A stretch of DNA of 64,000 nucleotides from Leishmania martiniquensis (Eukaryota > Euglenozoa > Kinetoplastea > Trypanosomatida > Trypanosomatidae). The position numbers were made by a program, and so were the translations under genes. The notes below the pieces were generated by a model. It worked only from the letters and a program-made list of their open reading frames with translations. It ran no database searches and was not told the origin of the DNA. The stretch spans positions 1,180,001-1,244,000 of the forward strand of contig NC_090170.1 of NCBI RefSeq assembly GCF_017916325.1. Direction: 5' to 3'. Below, piece after piece: positions 43,261-53,756 of this stretch (the stretch's first letter is position 1; each line of letters opens with the position of its first letter).

Positions 43261-44541
43261 TCATAGCTTCATCAATTCAAGCGGTGTTGACAGTTCCTTG
43301 ACCGGCAATTCACCGCCTGTGATGAGGTCATATTTTCTTAATACCCCTTCCATCAAATCCTTCTCCCGCTGGGCAACGAGCATTGGCTGAAGCTCGGACT
43401 TGCCAGTCACGGCGACGCGCTGGCACATACCTGTCTGCCCGAAACGTAGGTTGCGCAGGGCTGCCAGGCATGTGGTCTGCCCCTTCTTTGGCCCGTTGTT
43501 CATGTCTGTATATTCGATAAACGTCCACTTCGTGGTGTTGGGGCTATTCGCGGCAATTCTGCTCAGCCCCTTTGCCACGAGCGCGCCAGCATACCCCGCA
43601 TCCGGCGCCGACCACGGCGTCTCTCGGATCGCCTCCTCCAACTCTCTTTCAATGGTGCCGTAATGGTGCGTGCGGCTTTCCGAGTTAAACTCGCGCACAA
43701 TGGGGCATCGCTTTGGAATCTCTGTCTCCCGCATGTACTGGTAGCTGAAGCGTGTAGAGGCGACCTTGCGCGACGCAATGGCGTCTGGGTCGTAGACAAA
43801 CATAAACTCCCGAAAGTCCTCAAACCTGCGTTGCGTGGCTCGGCGGTATTTGGACTCTTCCCGGATGCGTAGGGCATCGATCTGCTGCTCTCTAGACTCC
43901 GGCAGCGCACTGTACTTTTCACGCAATGCCTGATCTAGCTCTAGGGGCATCGGAGGAGGAAGGCCCTCATCCATGTTCTTCTGCCGCCGTTGCTTCTCGG
44001 TGAGCATGCGGTTCACGGTGTGGTAGCGCTCGACGCTGTACAGCAGAACAAGCACCACCGTCCCCATTGAGATGGCGATCTCCGACCCGTTGAGGAACAT
44101 AAGCAGCTTGCCAAAGAAGCCACGCTTTTCGCTAGCAGACCTTCGGTCACGATCCTCAGCGGCGCGGCGCGCCTGCTGATCACTCTCCTTGCGCACCCGC
44201 TCATTACGCTCCGCCCAGAACGCGCCACCGGTGGGGGTAGCCCGCCTCTGTCTTTCGTGAAAGCGGGAAGACGAGCTTCCCGCCTCGTTTGCAACGCCTT
44301 CTCCACTAGATGACCGGCGGTACTGCGCGCGCAGCAAACGGTAGGCGGCGTTGATCTCACGGAACCTGACGGGGTCGCCGTGCTCCACATCAGGATGGTA
44401 CCTCTTGGTGAGCTCGTAGAAGCGCTGTCGAACCTCCTCAAATGGTGTTCCCGGGGTAACGCCTAGCACCTGATGAGGGCTCAGCGGCCCGCTGTGCCCG
44501 CCATGGGTCGTGCAGCAGCGAAGAGTTTGGCGAAGCATCAT
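43261..44541 (-). CDS. J-domain protein with a membrane segment, probably mitochondrial
   Basis: A 426-residue J-protein of the non-canonical (class C) type. A J domain lies at about 22-75 with HPD at 49-51 and helix IV ending in NAAYRLLRAQYRR. There are no zinc-finger CxxC motifs and no Gly/Phe linker. A single hydrophobic stretch (about 153-172) flanked by basic residues fits a transmembrane helix, leaving the J domain on the N-terminal side and a roughly 250-residue C-terminal domain that I do not recognise. The N-terminus (MMLRQTLRCC...) is short and basic, like a mitochondrial signal. A partner Hsp70 is expected, but which one cannot be read from the sequence. Either of the two first Met codons could start the protein. 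Confidence 0.88.
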   Translation of the reverse strand: MMLRQTLRCCTTHGGHSGPLSPHQVLGVTPGTPFEEVRQRFYELTKRYHPDVEHGDPVRFREINAAYRLLRAQYRRSSSGEGVANEAGSSSSRFHERQRRATPTGGAFWAERNERVRKESDQQARRAAEDRDRRSASEKRGFFGKLLMFLNGSEIAISMGTVVLVLLYSVERYHTVNRMLTEKQRRQKNMDEGLPPPMPLELDQALREKYSALPESREQQIDALRIREESKYRRATQRRFEDFREFMFVYDPDAIASRKVASTRFSYQYMRETEIPKRCPIVREFNSESRTHHYGTIERELEEAIRETPWSAPDAGYAGALVAKGLSRIAANSPNTTKWTFIEYTDMNNGPKKGQTTCLAALRNLRFGQTGMCQRVAVTGKSELQPMLVAQREKDLMEGVLRKYDLITGGELPVKELSTPLELMKL

Positions 44542-44563
44542 AAAGGAAGAAGATGTACCCAGT

Positions 44564-44692
44564 CTGAAAAAAAAATGCGCTCGAAGACTTGCCTAAGAGG
44601 GTATAAGGCACGGCGAGGAAAGAGCAGAGCGGATACCTATCGTATACGAGACGGAGAAAAAAAGGAGGAGGAAAGGGGGAGTGAGGGGGGAG
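44564..44692 (-). promoter_or_regulatory. Candidate trans-splice acceptors of the J-domain gene
   Basis: On the minus strand a strong C/T tract (44692-44651) is followed by an AG at 44638-44637. A second T-run ends in TTTCAG at 44565-44564, 22 nt before the ATG. Both give a 5' UTR without an earlier ATG; alternative acceptors are common in these organisms. Confidence 0.5.
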
Positions 44693-44730
44693 CGCTGTGC
44701 TGAGTAGCCTTACGATCGGTCGTTATCGTG

Positions 44731-44776
44731 TATATATATATATGCGAGTGTGTGTGTGTGTGGTGGTGGGGGGGGT
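44731..44776. repeat. Composite TA/GT/G microsatellite
   Basis: A TA run of 13 nt, then GCGAG, then a GT run and a GGTGG/G-run. On the minus strand this would read as a C-run and CA repeat followed by TA repeats in the downstream spacer. Confidence 0.85.
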
Positions 44777-47477
44777 AAAGGTAATGAAGGGTCTCTCTCT
44801 TCTTGCATCAAGTGGTTGACACTCGCGAGCGTATTTGCGTACGTGAGAGCACTGGTGAGCCAACTTGTGTACCCCTTTTCTACTTCCACTACATTGAATA
44901 GTAATAAAAATGGAGGGGGGACGAATGCGGCACTAGCGCGACGGAAGAGGAGAGCAAAGAAGCAGAGGATCACGGCCGGGCAAACTAGCGAGAAGCATAG
45001 GAGGTCAACGTTACATAAGCAAATAAAGAAATGCGGAGAAGCACATCACCGACAGTGAAACGAACAGCAAAGGAGTGCGAGCGCGGCAGCGTACCGGGTC
45101 GATCAGCAAGACGCGCGTATGCGAGAGACAAGCAACAGCCTTGGGGTCCCTATTGCCTTGTTCTTTCCTACAAGCACAAAAGGGGAGCCGTGATAGCAGC
45201 AGAGAGCACCCCCAAAAAAAAATAAAGGGGTCTTCCACTCCCTGCCTATACAGTCTCCAAGCGAGACTGAGAAGGCGAGATGCCCAGATTGGTAGCGATC
45301 GGGCCCTAAAGAGGCCTCGTTTCGTCTGGTCCTGACGACTGGACTGGAATCAGTCGACAAAAATGATGCGCTCTGGTAGCCGCGAGTGTGTTCAAGAGAT
45401 GGCGCGCCGGATAAATGTATATCTATAGTGTTGCTGTTTGCGCAGGCCAATGACGCAAGTTGATATGTGATTGCTGTGAAAGAGTCCCCGTACTTGGAGA
45501 AACGAGATGGTGAAGAGCCAAGTAGAAAGCCCGCAGCGCATCCAATGTCAAGAAAATGACAGCACAGCAAAGAGAGAGGCAGATCGGATGTGGGAAGCGT
45601 GAGGTGCACTGTCTACGCAGAAGAGAAGATCGGGAAAAAAGTGCATGCGGCCGGCGACGCACCCGTGTCAGGGGCAGAAGAGGCGGGCGGCCCTGAAAAA
45701 GGAATGAAGATGAGCAGTCAGAGAAGAGAGGCAGAGTGGGAGAGAAAAACACGAGGGCTTGCCGGCTACCGCATTAAAAATGCACCGGTCAGTGCCACGA
45801 TTCAATGGAGTAGGATTGTCGTTGTCAATAGCAGGCCCCTCAACAGAGGGGTGTGAAGCGGGAGTGTTGGAGAGCCCCAAGTCCACCCCGCGCACATCCA
45901 AAGAGATGCAAGCTAAACTGGGAAGGGGGTGGGATGGCCAATGCCCACAGGAATGTTCTCGCTATGAGGGAGCAGCCTTCAGCGTCACAGGTTCGTTTCG
46001 CCATCTCCGCGGCCCCACTTGGCCCACTCTCCCGCAACGCTTTATTTGTGTCATTTCGTGCCATAGTTTGCTTTATGTTTCCGTTACTTGAAAGAGAATT
46101 ACCTTTGCTCACATTTTTCTTAAGTGAAGACAGACAAACACGAGCACACGCACGCACGCATGCGCGTCTGCTCAACAGGAACAGACGAATAAAGGGAGGG
46201 AGAGGGAGAGAGCGAGCGAGAGAAAAGAACATAGAGAAAGGGCCGTAAAAAGGAGTGTGCGGGGTGAGTTGATGGGGGAGAGAGGGAGAGAGAGAGAGCG
46301 ACAAGATCACAAGACACTCGCAGAAACACATCAAGCCTGCCAGGTAAACACAAAAAGAAGATGCCCTTGCGAGGCTGAAACAAAGAGAAGAGTGGCACCT
46401 GCGAGGGAATCTTCGGACTACCTTCTTGGGTTTCCTTCTGTGTTTCTTTTTTTTTGACATTCCGTTCACCGCGTTCGGTCTTCATCGCGTTTGTTTACTT
46501 CTTTCTCCTGTCGTACCACTTTGCTCTCCCTGTGCGTGTGCGTGCGTATGACGGCTTTTCGTCTATGTTTTCTTCGCATTTAAAATTAAGAGTCACGGCG
46601 CGCGCCTGCGCCTCTCCTCTTCCACGTTCCGCCGCACTCCTCTCGCCTGTTCTCTCCCTCTTGTAAGTCCGTCTGCTCATCACCAACCCAAACCACCGAA
46701 ATTTTAACTTCAGCAACAAATGGCAGCAAAAGAAAGGAGGACAGAAGAGGGGAGGTCTTACACGCACCTAAGGATAGATGTGCGTGTGTGTGTGTGTGTG
46801 TGGGGGTCCCAATGCACTTTAGAGCACGCACATACCGTCACGGAACCACACGTACCCCTCCGCATACCTTGCAGCATTGGCGCACGCACATGCTAAGAAA
46901 AAAAAAAACAATGGCCAAAGGACAAAAAAGGTTGCGTGAATCGCTCCCGGGCAGAAATTCAATGGAGCCACTGTAACTGCCTCGTCACCTGGCATTCTGC
47001 ATCTCAGCCGCCATCTTCGAGGCTGAATCTCTTCTTTACTCACAAGTCCTTACTTCTGTTCCCAATGGATGGCTTACGTGTGTGTGTGTGTCTTTTGCAA
47101 AAGCAGCAGACGGGTACACATCTGTCAGCGACACTGTATAGGTGCATGCGCTTCGATGCGCTTGCGTGGGCGAAGGCTTTCGTACAGGCAGCATCCTTCC
47201 CAGAGATGTTACGCGCCCCGGTGCACAGGTGAGCCGGCGGCGCAAAGCCATGAAATTGCTGAAGTGGTGCAGACAGACGATAAGAATGCCGGTACGTACT
47301 CTTTTCCGTTGATCATGAACGATTGAGCGACGGGAAAAAAAGCATTCGAAGAAATTAACCCTTGAAGGCTACTATTGAGTCTGGGAGTACGAAAAAAAGA
47401 GGAGGCTCCTGACTGTTCTCTCCCCGCGCACCGTTATCCCGTATATATATGTTTAGTGCAGCGCTTCATATCCACAC

Positions 47478-47501
47478 ACACACATATACATATATGTGTG
47501 T
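47478..47501. repeat. Short perfect palindromic stem
   Basis: An 11-bp perfect stem (ACACACATATA and its complement) with a 2-nt loop, built from AC and TA repeats. It may form a cruciform or hairpin but is built of simple repeats. Confidence 0.7.
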
Positions 47502-48714
47502 TGTGTTCTTTTTGTTTTGCTCTTCTCATCCTCAGCGAACGTTCCTCTTCGCCGTACGCAACGAGCATATCCGAAACAGCATAAACTAACACAGGAAAAA
47601 AAAGAAGTGGGGGAACAAAGATAAACTCGCGCCGGCTGCGAAAGAAGAGAAAAAAGAGAGGGAGAGGAGCATCGAACACATAAGCGACAATCAACCGAGT
47701 GGCATCGAAAAGAAAAAAGAAGCGCTAAAAAATCGACAAAAAGGCATCATCGTAGGTTTGTGTGACGTACTTTCATCGGATGCGTGCAGGGAGAGGGAAG
47801 GGCGTGTGTGTGTGTGGCATGTTTATATGCTCCCCCATCGGAGATGAGAGGGCGTGCTGTACCTTTCCTCTTTTTTTATGTTCTACCGCACAGACTCGTA
47901 CACAAACATCACTCAGAGAGAGAGAAAAGGCCAAAGAGGAGTCGCAAGCAACGAAAAGCACGAAACAAAGAAACAGAAACAACAGAGAGAGAGAGACCCC
48001 AAATGAAGTAAAAGAAAGCGGGGTGGAGAAGACCAGCACACAGCACGAGCACAAAAATAAGACAACACACACACACACAGACGCACGCACGTAATCATGT
48101 AACGGAAAAGATTGGGAGAGAGGGCACCTGGAAACGTCAAAAAAAGGCATGTGGTGTTCTTCTACTGTCTTTCTTCTGCTGCTGTGTTTTTTTTGTTTGA
48201 TAATAGCTCGGGGTCTCGTCTTCTCTTCAATCCGAACAACAACCGCAAAAGACACGCGCCGTTGCCATCGTTTTCTCCCTTACCTGAGATCTTTTCCTAA
48301 CCATTCTCTTCACTCACAATAAACGCATCTGTCTACCTCTCTCTCTCTGTGTGGGTGTGGGTGTGCTTTTCTTGGAAGGAGCTCCTCCCGCTTACCTTTT
48401 CTATTCCTCTACTCGCCAACGGTGCCGAAGGGCAAAGACGGGAGAACACTCTTCTCGTTTTCTCCTTTACAGGAGAGAGAAGGGCGCAGAGAATGGGGAC
48501 AACAGAGGGAGGACGAGAGACGAAAACGAAAGGACGAGAAAGGGCTGGGCGGGGGGAGGGGGTCAGCGAGAAAGGCACCAAGACAGAGAGCCTGAAAGAA
48601 CAGAAAACGGGAAGAAGAAAAAAACGAGACATCGCAAAGAGAACACGCCCACACACAAGCCCGACGCGGGAGTCTGCGAAGAGGAACGCGTGCCAAGTCG
48701 GTCCTTCTCCATCC

Positions 48715-48732
48715 GTGTGTGTGTGTGTGTGT
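48715..48732. repeat. GT microsatellite
   Basis: Nine perfect GT units in the long spacer downstream of the DED1-like gene. Confidence 0.85.
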
Positions 48733-49395
48733 TTGCAGGTGTGTCCAGAGAGACATGCTTCTTGAGAAACACATGCCGTACAGCGAAGAAGAGCAGAAGC
48801 TATCCCCCCACTATCACCACCACCTCTTCCTCCTCCCAAGCGCACAATGGAGCAGAAAAAAGGCACAAGCAGAAAGCAAAGAGGCTCTCATTCCGACACA
48901 CACTTACGGAACACACACACGCACACATTCGCGCATGCAACGACACGCACGCATGCAGAGAATCAAGCGTGCTGACGCGCGGCATCCACAGAGCAAGGAG
49001 CAAGGCAAGCTAGGGAGGAACCGAGAACGTTCAGCCAGCTGGGGGAGAGAGGAGAACGAGAAGGGGGGCTGGGGGGTAAGAGCCCCTAGCACACAATACA
49101 TTCGTTGCTTGCGAGCGAAGAAGAACAGCTCCTCTCAAGCACGGAGACCAGCATACACAGAATACAACCGACTCCCACACGCAGAGAAACAGGCAGGACG
49201 GTTCTTCTCAGTTAGGGCAGTGGACGCTCACGACTGCATGTCAGTAGGCACGTACACCTATGGAACATCTGCCGGCGCGGACGCGCAGACGTGATTATGT
49301 CCGTGTGAGCCTCCTCAAGCCGTCCCCGCCACCTTCCAACAACACGAAAATCATGTCGAGGAGGGCTAAACTCGCCTCGACATGAAAGGCACGTC

Positions 49396-51987
49396 TTAGA
49401 AGCCGCCGTCGTCCAGACCACCACCTCGGCGACCACCACCAGGCGGACCAGAAGGACGGCTGTCTCCCCAGGAACCACCGCCACCACCACCTCGGCCGCC
49501 GCCGGAGCGCGGACCACCGCCACCGCCGCCGCCGCCACGACGACGACCACCACCCATATCGCGAGACAGCAGCGCCTCTCCCTCGACGAGCTCAGCCTCT
49601 TGCTGGAACCACTTCGGAATCTCCTGACCGTGCTCAGAAAAGTACTTGTGCAGGTCAAGCGCAAGGCGGCGGTTGTTGCGGTTGTAGAACGCAGTGGCGA
49701 TACCTTTGTTACCAGCACGGCCAGTACGGCCGATGCGATGAGTGTAGTCGTCCATCTCTTGCGGTAAGTCGAACTGCACCACGTGCGCCACATCAGGGAT
49801 GTCCAAACCACGCGAAGCTACATCGGTAGCGACAAGAATGGGTGTCACCTTTTGCTTGAAGTCTTCCAGGGCCGCCTCGCGATCCTGCTGACGACGGTCG
49901 CCATGAATCGTGGTGCTGCTGATGCCTTCGCGGTGCAGGCGGCGATTCACATCCTCGGCCATCTTCTTCGTCTCCACAAAGATTAGCACCATGTCGCTCA
50001 TCTCGTGGCCGTAGATGATCTGAAGAAGGCGGTCCATTTTTTCGTTGTCTGGCACGTGCTCGATCGTCTGGGTGATGTTCTTCGTCGTTGACCCGACACG
50101 GCCGACGGTAAGCAAGTAGTACTTGCGGCGCAGGTAGCGCTTAGCCAGGTTGAGAATGCGCTGCGGGAAGGTGGCGCTGAACATGAAGGTTTGGCGCTCG
50201 TCGACGGTGGGCATATCGGTGTAGCGCGAGGCGACGAGCTCCTCGATCTGCTCTTCAAATCCCATCTCCAGCATGCGATCCGCCTCATCGAGAATGAGGA
50301 ACTTGATAGCCGAGAAGGAGAGGTACTCCTCATTGAACATATCGCGCAGGCGGCCAGGGCAGGCGACCAGGATGTCTTGTTCGAAGCGCTGGGGGTAGCG
50401 AGTCCCACCATAAACGACATCGTAGAAGATATCTGTGTTGAAGGTGAGCTTGCGTACCTCGTCGAAAATCTGCACAGCCAGCTCGCGCGTCGGTGCCAGC
50501 ACCAGCGCAAGCGGGTAACTCTTGCGCTGGCGCGCCGGCGACACGCCATGGACAAGCATGTACTGCACGACAGGAATCAGGAAGGCGGCCGTCTTACCAG
50601 AACCGGTCTGCGCACATGCCATCAGATCGCTGCCAGAGAGAGCGACAGGGATGCCGTACCGCTGGACTGGTGTCGGCCTTTTGTAGCCGCAGCGCTCAAT
50701 GTTCGCGGCCAGCGCTGGCTCGACAAGTAAGTCGGCAAAGTCCTCCACAGGCTTCACATCGCGCGGCACCATCTCGACCGGAATGCTGTCGTAGTTCTCC
50801 AACGAGACGCCGCTTTGTCGGTGGCGATGCTCAAAGAGCTCCATTACCTTTGCATCGTCGTGGCAGTTGCGACGCAGATGCGGAGCACGCGTGACGCGAC
50901 GGATGCCCGGCTCCGTCTGCTGGGGAGCACGCGAGGAGGCATCTTCCTCAGCGGTGGCAGGAGCCGGTATGGCCGCTTGCGGCGCACGCAAGGCAGCCGT
51001 CACTTTAGAAGCCGAGGTAGCTTCCTCTGGCGCCACCCGCACCTCAGTCGGCGCAGGCGAGGAGGCCCACACGTTTTCCTGTACAGCACTGGGCTTCTCC
51101 GCGACGTCGTCCTCGTTGTGGAAGGAGCGGAAGTCACGACGGCCGCCGCGGTCACCGCGACCGCGCGGACGGTCGTAGTCGTATTCACGGCCGTAGCCGC
51201 CACGACGACCACGACCGCCACCGCGGCGGTAAGCTTCGAAGCCGCCTTCTCCGTAGCTATCGTCCTCACCGTCGCCGCCGCGACCGCCACGGCTCGCGTA
51301 GCCGCCACGGCGATAGCCACCATCGTAGTTGTGAGAGTAGCTGGCCTCCCCACCTTCGAAGTCGTCAAAGTCACGACGGCGGTTGTCGCCGACACCCACC
51401 TCTTCCTCCGGGTCGCAGTAACGCCGGCCACCTCGACCACCACGGCTGCTGTAGCCGCCTCGGTAGCCGCCACGGCCGCCGCGGCTGTAGCCACGGTCAT
51501 CCTCCCGGTTCCAGTGCTCAGAAGCTGCTTCACGGCTCTCCTGCACCGGAGCAGCGACGCCGCCTGTCTCTGTGGGAAGATTCGCCGGCGCCCTCGCCTG
51601 GGCGACCTCGGGAGCGCTGGCGGGGGCTAGTGCAGAGCTCAGAATGCGAATGTCGGCACCGGCGGCACTTGGCGAAGAACAGTTGGCGCTGTCTTCGCCT
51701 ACGGCTTCACGGTTTGACCAAGAGTTGTAGGAGCCACGACCACGACCGCCACCACGACCGCCTCGGTAGCTACCGCGTCCGCCATGGTACTCACCACTGT
51801 CGTCGCAGTCGCCGCCGCCGGATGGACCAGACCGCCAGTTGTCTGATCGGTGCGCCCCGCCCCTGGGGCCGCGCCCTCCACGTGAGTATGCGCAGTGGTT
51901 GTCGCGGAAGGTGTTCACATCACTTTCCACGGTGCCATCTCCTTTATACTCTGTGTTGGACGTTTTTGCTTCGGTGATATAATCCAT
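49396..51987 (-). CDS. DEAD-box ATP-dependent RNA helicase, DED1/DDX3-like
   Basis: An 863-residue DEAD-box helicase. The N-terminal third (about 20-320) is low-complexity, dominated by RGG/RGRG-type repeats with Tyr, Ser and Asp, a typical RNA-binding and condensate-forming tail. The helicase core follows: the Q motif in KRPTPVQRYGIPV, Walker A AQTGSGKT (about 456-463), PTRELA, DEAD near 568, SAT, and HRIGRTGRAG near 749. The C-terminus ends in another Gly/Arg-rich tail. The layout matches DED1/DDX3 translation-initiation helicases, though longer than yeast Ded1 (604). A pyrimidine tract and AG lie about 158 nt upstream of the chosen ATG, with none in between; the frame stays open 75 codons further, but that region contains the acceptor. 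Function as a translation-start remodeller is inferred from family. Confidence 0.94.
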   Translation of the reverse strand: MDYITEAKTSNTEYKGDGTVESDVNTFRDNHCAYSRGGRGPRGGAHRSDNWRSGPSGGGDCDDSGEYHGGRGSYRGGRGGGRGRGSYNSWSNREAVGEDSANCSSPSAAGADIRILSSALAPASAPEVAQARAPANLPTETGGVAAPVQESREAASEHWNREDDRGYSRGGRGGYRGGYSSRGGRGGRRYCDPEEEVGVGDNRRRDFDDFEGGEASYSHNYDGGYRRGGYASRGGRGGDGEDDSYGEGGFEAYRRGGGRGRRGGYGREYDYDRPRGRGDRGGRRDFRSFHNEDDVAEKPSAVQENVWASSPAPTEVRVAPEEATSASKVTAALRAPQAAIPAPATAEEDASSRAPQQTEPGIRRVTRAPHLRRNCHDDAKVMELFEHRHRQSGVSLENYDSIPVEMVPRDVKPVEDFADLLVEPALAANIERCGYKRPTPVQRYGIPVALSGSDLMACAQTGSGKTAAFLIPVVQYMLVHGVSPARQRKSYPLALVLAPTRELAVQIFDEVRKLTFNTDIFYDVVYGGTRYPQRFEQDILVACPGRLRDMFNEEYLSFSAIKFLILDEADRMLEMGFEEQIEELVASRYTDMPTVDERQTFMFSATFPQRILNLAKRYLRRKYYLLTVGRVGSTTKNITQTIEHVPDNEKMDRLLQIIYGHEMSDMVLIFVETKKMAEDVNRRLHREGISSTTIHGDRRQQDREAALEDFKQKVTPILVATDVASRGLDIPDVAHVVQFDLPQEMDDYTHRIGRTGRAGNKGIATAFYNRNNRRLALDLHKYFSEHGQEIPKWFQQEAELVEGEALLSRDMGGGRRRGGGGGGGGPRSGGGRGGGGGGSWGDSRPSGPPGGGRRGGGLDDGGF

Positions 51988-52144
51988 AAATGCGCGCGGG
52001 TTTAATCTGCACGGATGGCAATGGGCCGTATGGGTCAGCTCAAAGGTGCGGAATGCGCAGACGATGTGAGAGAAAAGGACTGCACGCGTGTGCGATGTGC
52101 GTGTAGAAGAAGGAATCGGATAGGAATTCTCTTGGTACGAAGAA

Positions 52145-52170
52145 CTGCACATCAGAGAAAAAGGGAAGGC
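52145..52170 (-). promoter_or_regulatory. Probable trans-splice acceptor of the DED1-like helicase
   Basis: On the minus strand CTGCCTTCCCTTTTTCTCTG (from about 52170) is followed by the first AG at 52146-52145. It predicts a 5' UTR of about 158 nt with no ATG. Confidence 0.5.
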
Positions 52171-53756
52171 AGTAAATAGTAAAAAAAAAAGTGCACGCAA
52201 GGGGTAAAGCAATGGGAAAAGTGGGGGCGATTAGTCGACACGCGCAGGAGGCGGGCTCGAAGAGAAGGCGTCAAACGGGGCTTCCAGACACGGTCATCAC
52301 TCGTGGACACTATTGCATGCTCCCGAGCGGGCAAAAGCGGTGCCGAGCTCGCATGAAGTCGGGCAGAGGGAGAGAGGGAGGGAGACGCCGCCGTACGCGT
52401 TTGTCAGAGCCCTCCCTTCCGCGATTGCATTTTTCCGTCCCGCTGCCACTTTCCTTCGTATCAGCGCCGCGAAAGTTCGACTTTTTTTTGAGATCGGTGC
52501 CCTCCACATCTGGGAACGCACCGCCGCGCGAGCAGCACTCGCATACTCGCCGCCTTCCCTCATCAGGGTTCTTCTGTAATCGTGTATGTGTGTACGTGTG
52601 CCGCGCTGCCCACTCTTGTGAGCTGCCCTTGTCACCTCTGCTGTTGTTGATCGGGACGACGTGTGAGTGATTCGGCGCAAAAAACGGTAATGCTTTCGCG
52701 TCGGAGGGTGCCAAAGCAGAGCCAAAAAAAAAGCGAGGGGAGGGGAACATCGTCCCTTGCTCTTTCCTCTGATCCACCTACGTCCTTTACGCACGGAAAA
52801 CGCCACGAGTGGTGATGCGATTCTTTTTCTTCTTCTGCAACAGTTTTCGGTGTGAAGGAGGAGCGCCCTCACGGCGCGTCAGCTTCCATCAAAGCCCTGT
52901 TTATGTTTATTCTGTATGAATAGCTATTTCACGACGAAAAAAAAGTGAATTACCGCCCGCGCCCCACGGGGAGCCTTCAGAATGCCCTCTTCTCCCCTCC
53001 GCGCGCGCACACACAGTCACACAAGCACCGCTCAGGCAATGCGCATCTGCACTCAGAGGCACGCGTCAGTACCAACGGGGGCGTCCATCATAGCAACATT
53101 GAAAGAAGAGGGGGAGGGAAAGTGGAAGGTGAAAAGAGAGGTAGCTGCTCTCTGCGTCTGGGGCAACGATCACATCCTGGGTACGCGGCGGTGTCGATTC
53201 ACTGCAGAGGTAAACATATGCACACGCCGCCTGCGACCAGAAAACACCAAAAAAAAGGTGAACGTGTTGTAAGAATCACTCCTCCTTTGGTGCATAAATC
53301 CCAACAGCCCCACAGAGAGCCCCCTTTGCGGTCCATTCGACGATCGAAGGAGTTGCGCGGCTTTCCGGTGGCAACCCTCAAGCAGAGTTCGCGTCTCTTT
53401 GCCCTCCTCGCGTGGCGTATATACGGCTCACTTCCTTTCGACTGGCGCCGCGATCTCCCATCTCTTTCCTCACACACGGCTCGCCGCGGTCGCTGCTGCT
53501 TTTCCTTTGTTTTTTTCACTCCTCCTCCCCCTCTTTCCGTTACCCCAAGCAACATCATTGGCGGCTGACAGGAAAACGCTGAATGTGCGTCTTCACAGGG
53601 AGGGTTCCTAATGGCAGTGCGAGGGAGGGCGTGACAAGAGCGGCAGCCTTGCCTCGTCGCTCACCCCACCGCCGCTTCGAGTTCGCATCTCTGAAAGCCG
53701 GAGACCCACTTCCTCCATGAGCCACAGAACGGAGAGTTGAACCCCTTCTTTCCCTA
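52171..53756. other. Intergenic region (3' UTR of the 600-residue protein and spacer before DED1)
   Basis: No supported gene in 1.6 kb. It contains A-runs near 52180-52190, 52723-52732 and 52936-52944 and a purine run near 52365-52385. No repeat structure stands out. Confidence 0.55.

Larger units (their letters stand above)
44693..49395. other. Very long intergenic region (mainly 3' UTR of the DED1-like helicase)
   Basis: No supported gene in 4.7 kb, the longest gap in the window. It contains a composite repeat of TA and GT runs then GGTGG (44731-44776), a GT run at 46783-46801, a palindromic AC/TA hairpin at 47478-47501, GA-rich tracts (46190-46305, 47920-47998), a CA run at 48064-48082, a GT run at 48715-48732 and CACGCA repeats at 48900-48955. 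Both strands have low-complexity open frames only. Confidence 0.6.

Noticed and set aside
48351..49013. 220-codon plus-strand frame in the DED1 downstream gap
   Set aside because: Translation of GA and CA repeats (Arg/Thr/Glu/Lys runs), opposite strand.
50815..51630. 271-codon plus-strand frame opposite the DED1 N-terminal region
   Set aside because: Shadow of the RGG-repeat coding sequence, which leaves the opposite strand open as Ala/Thr/Val-rich frame.
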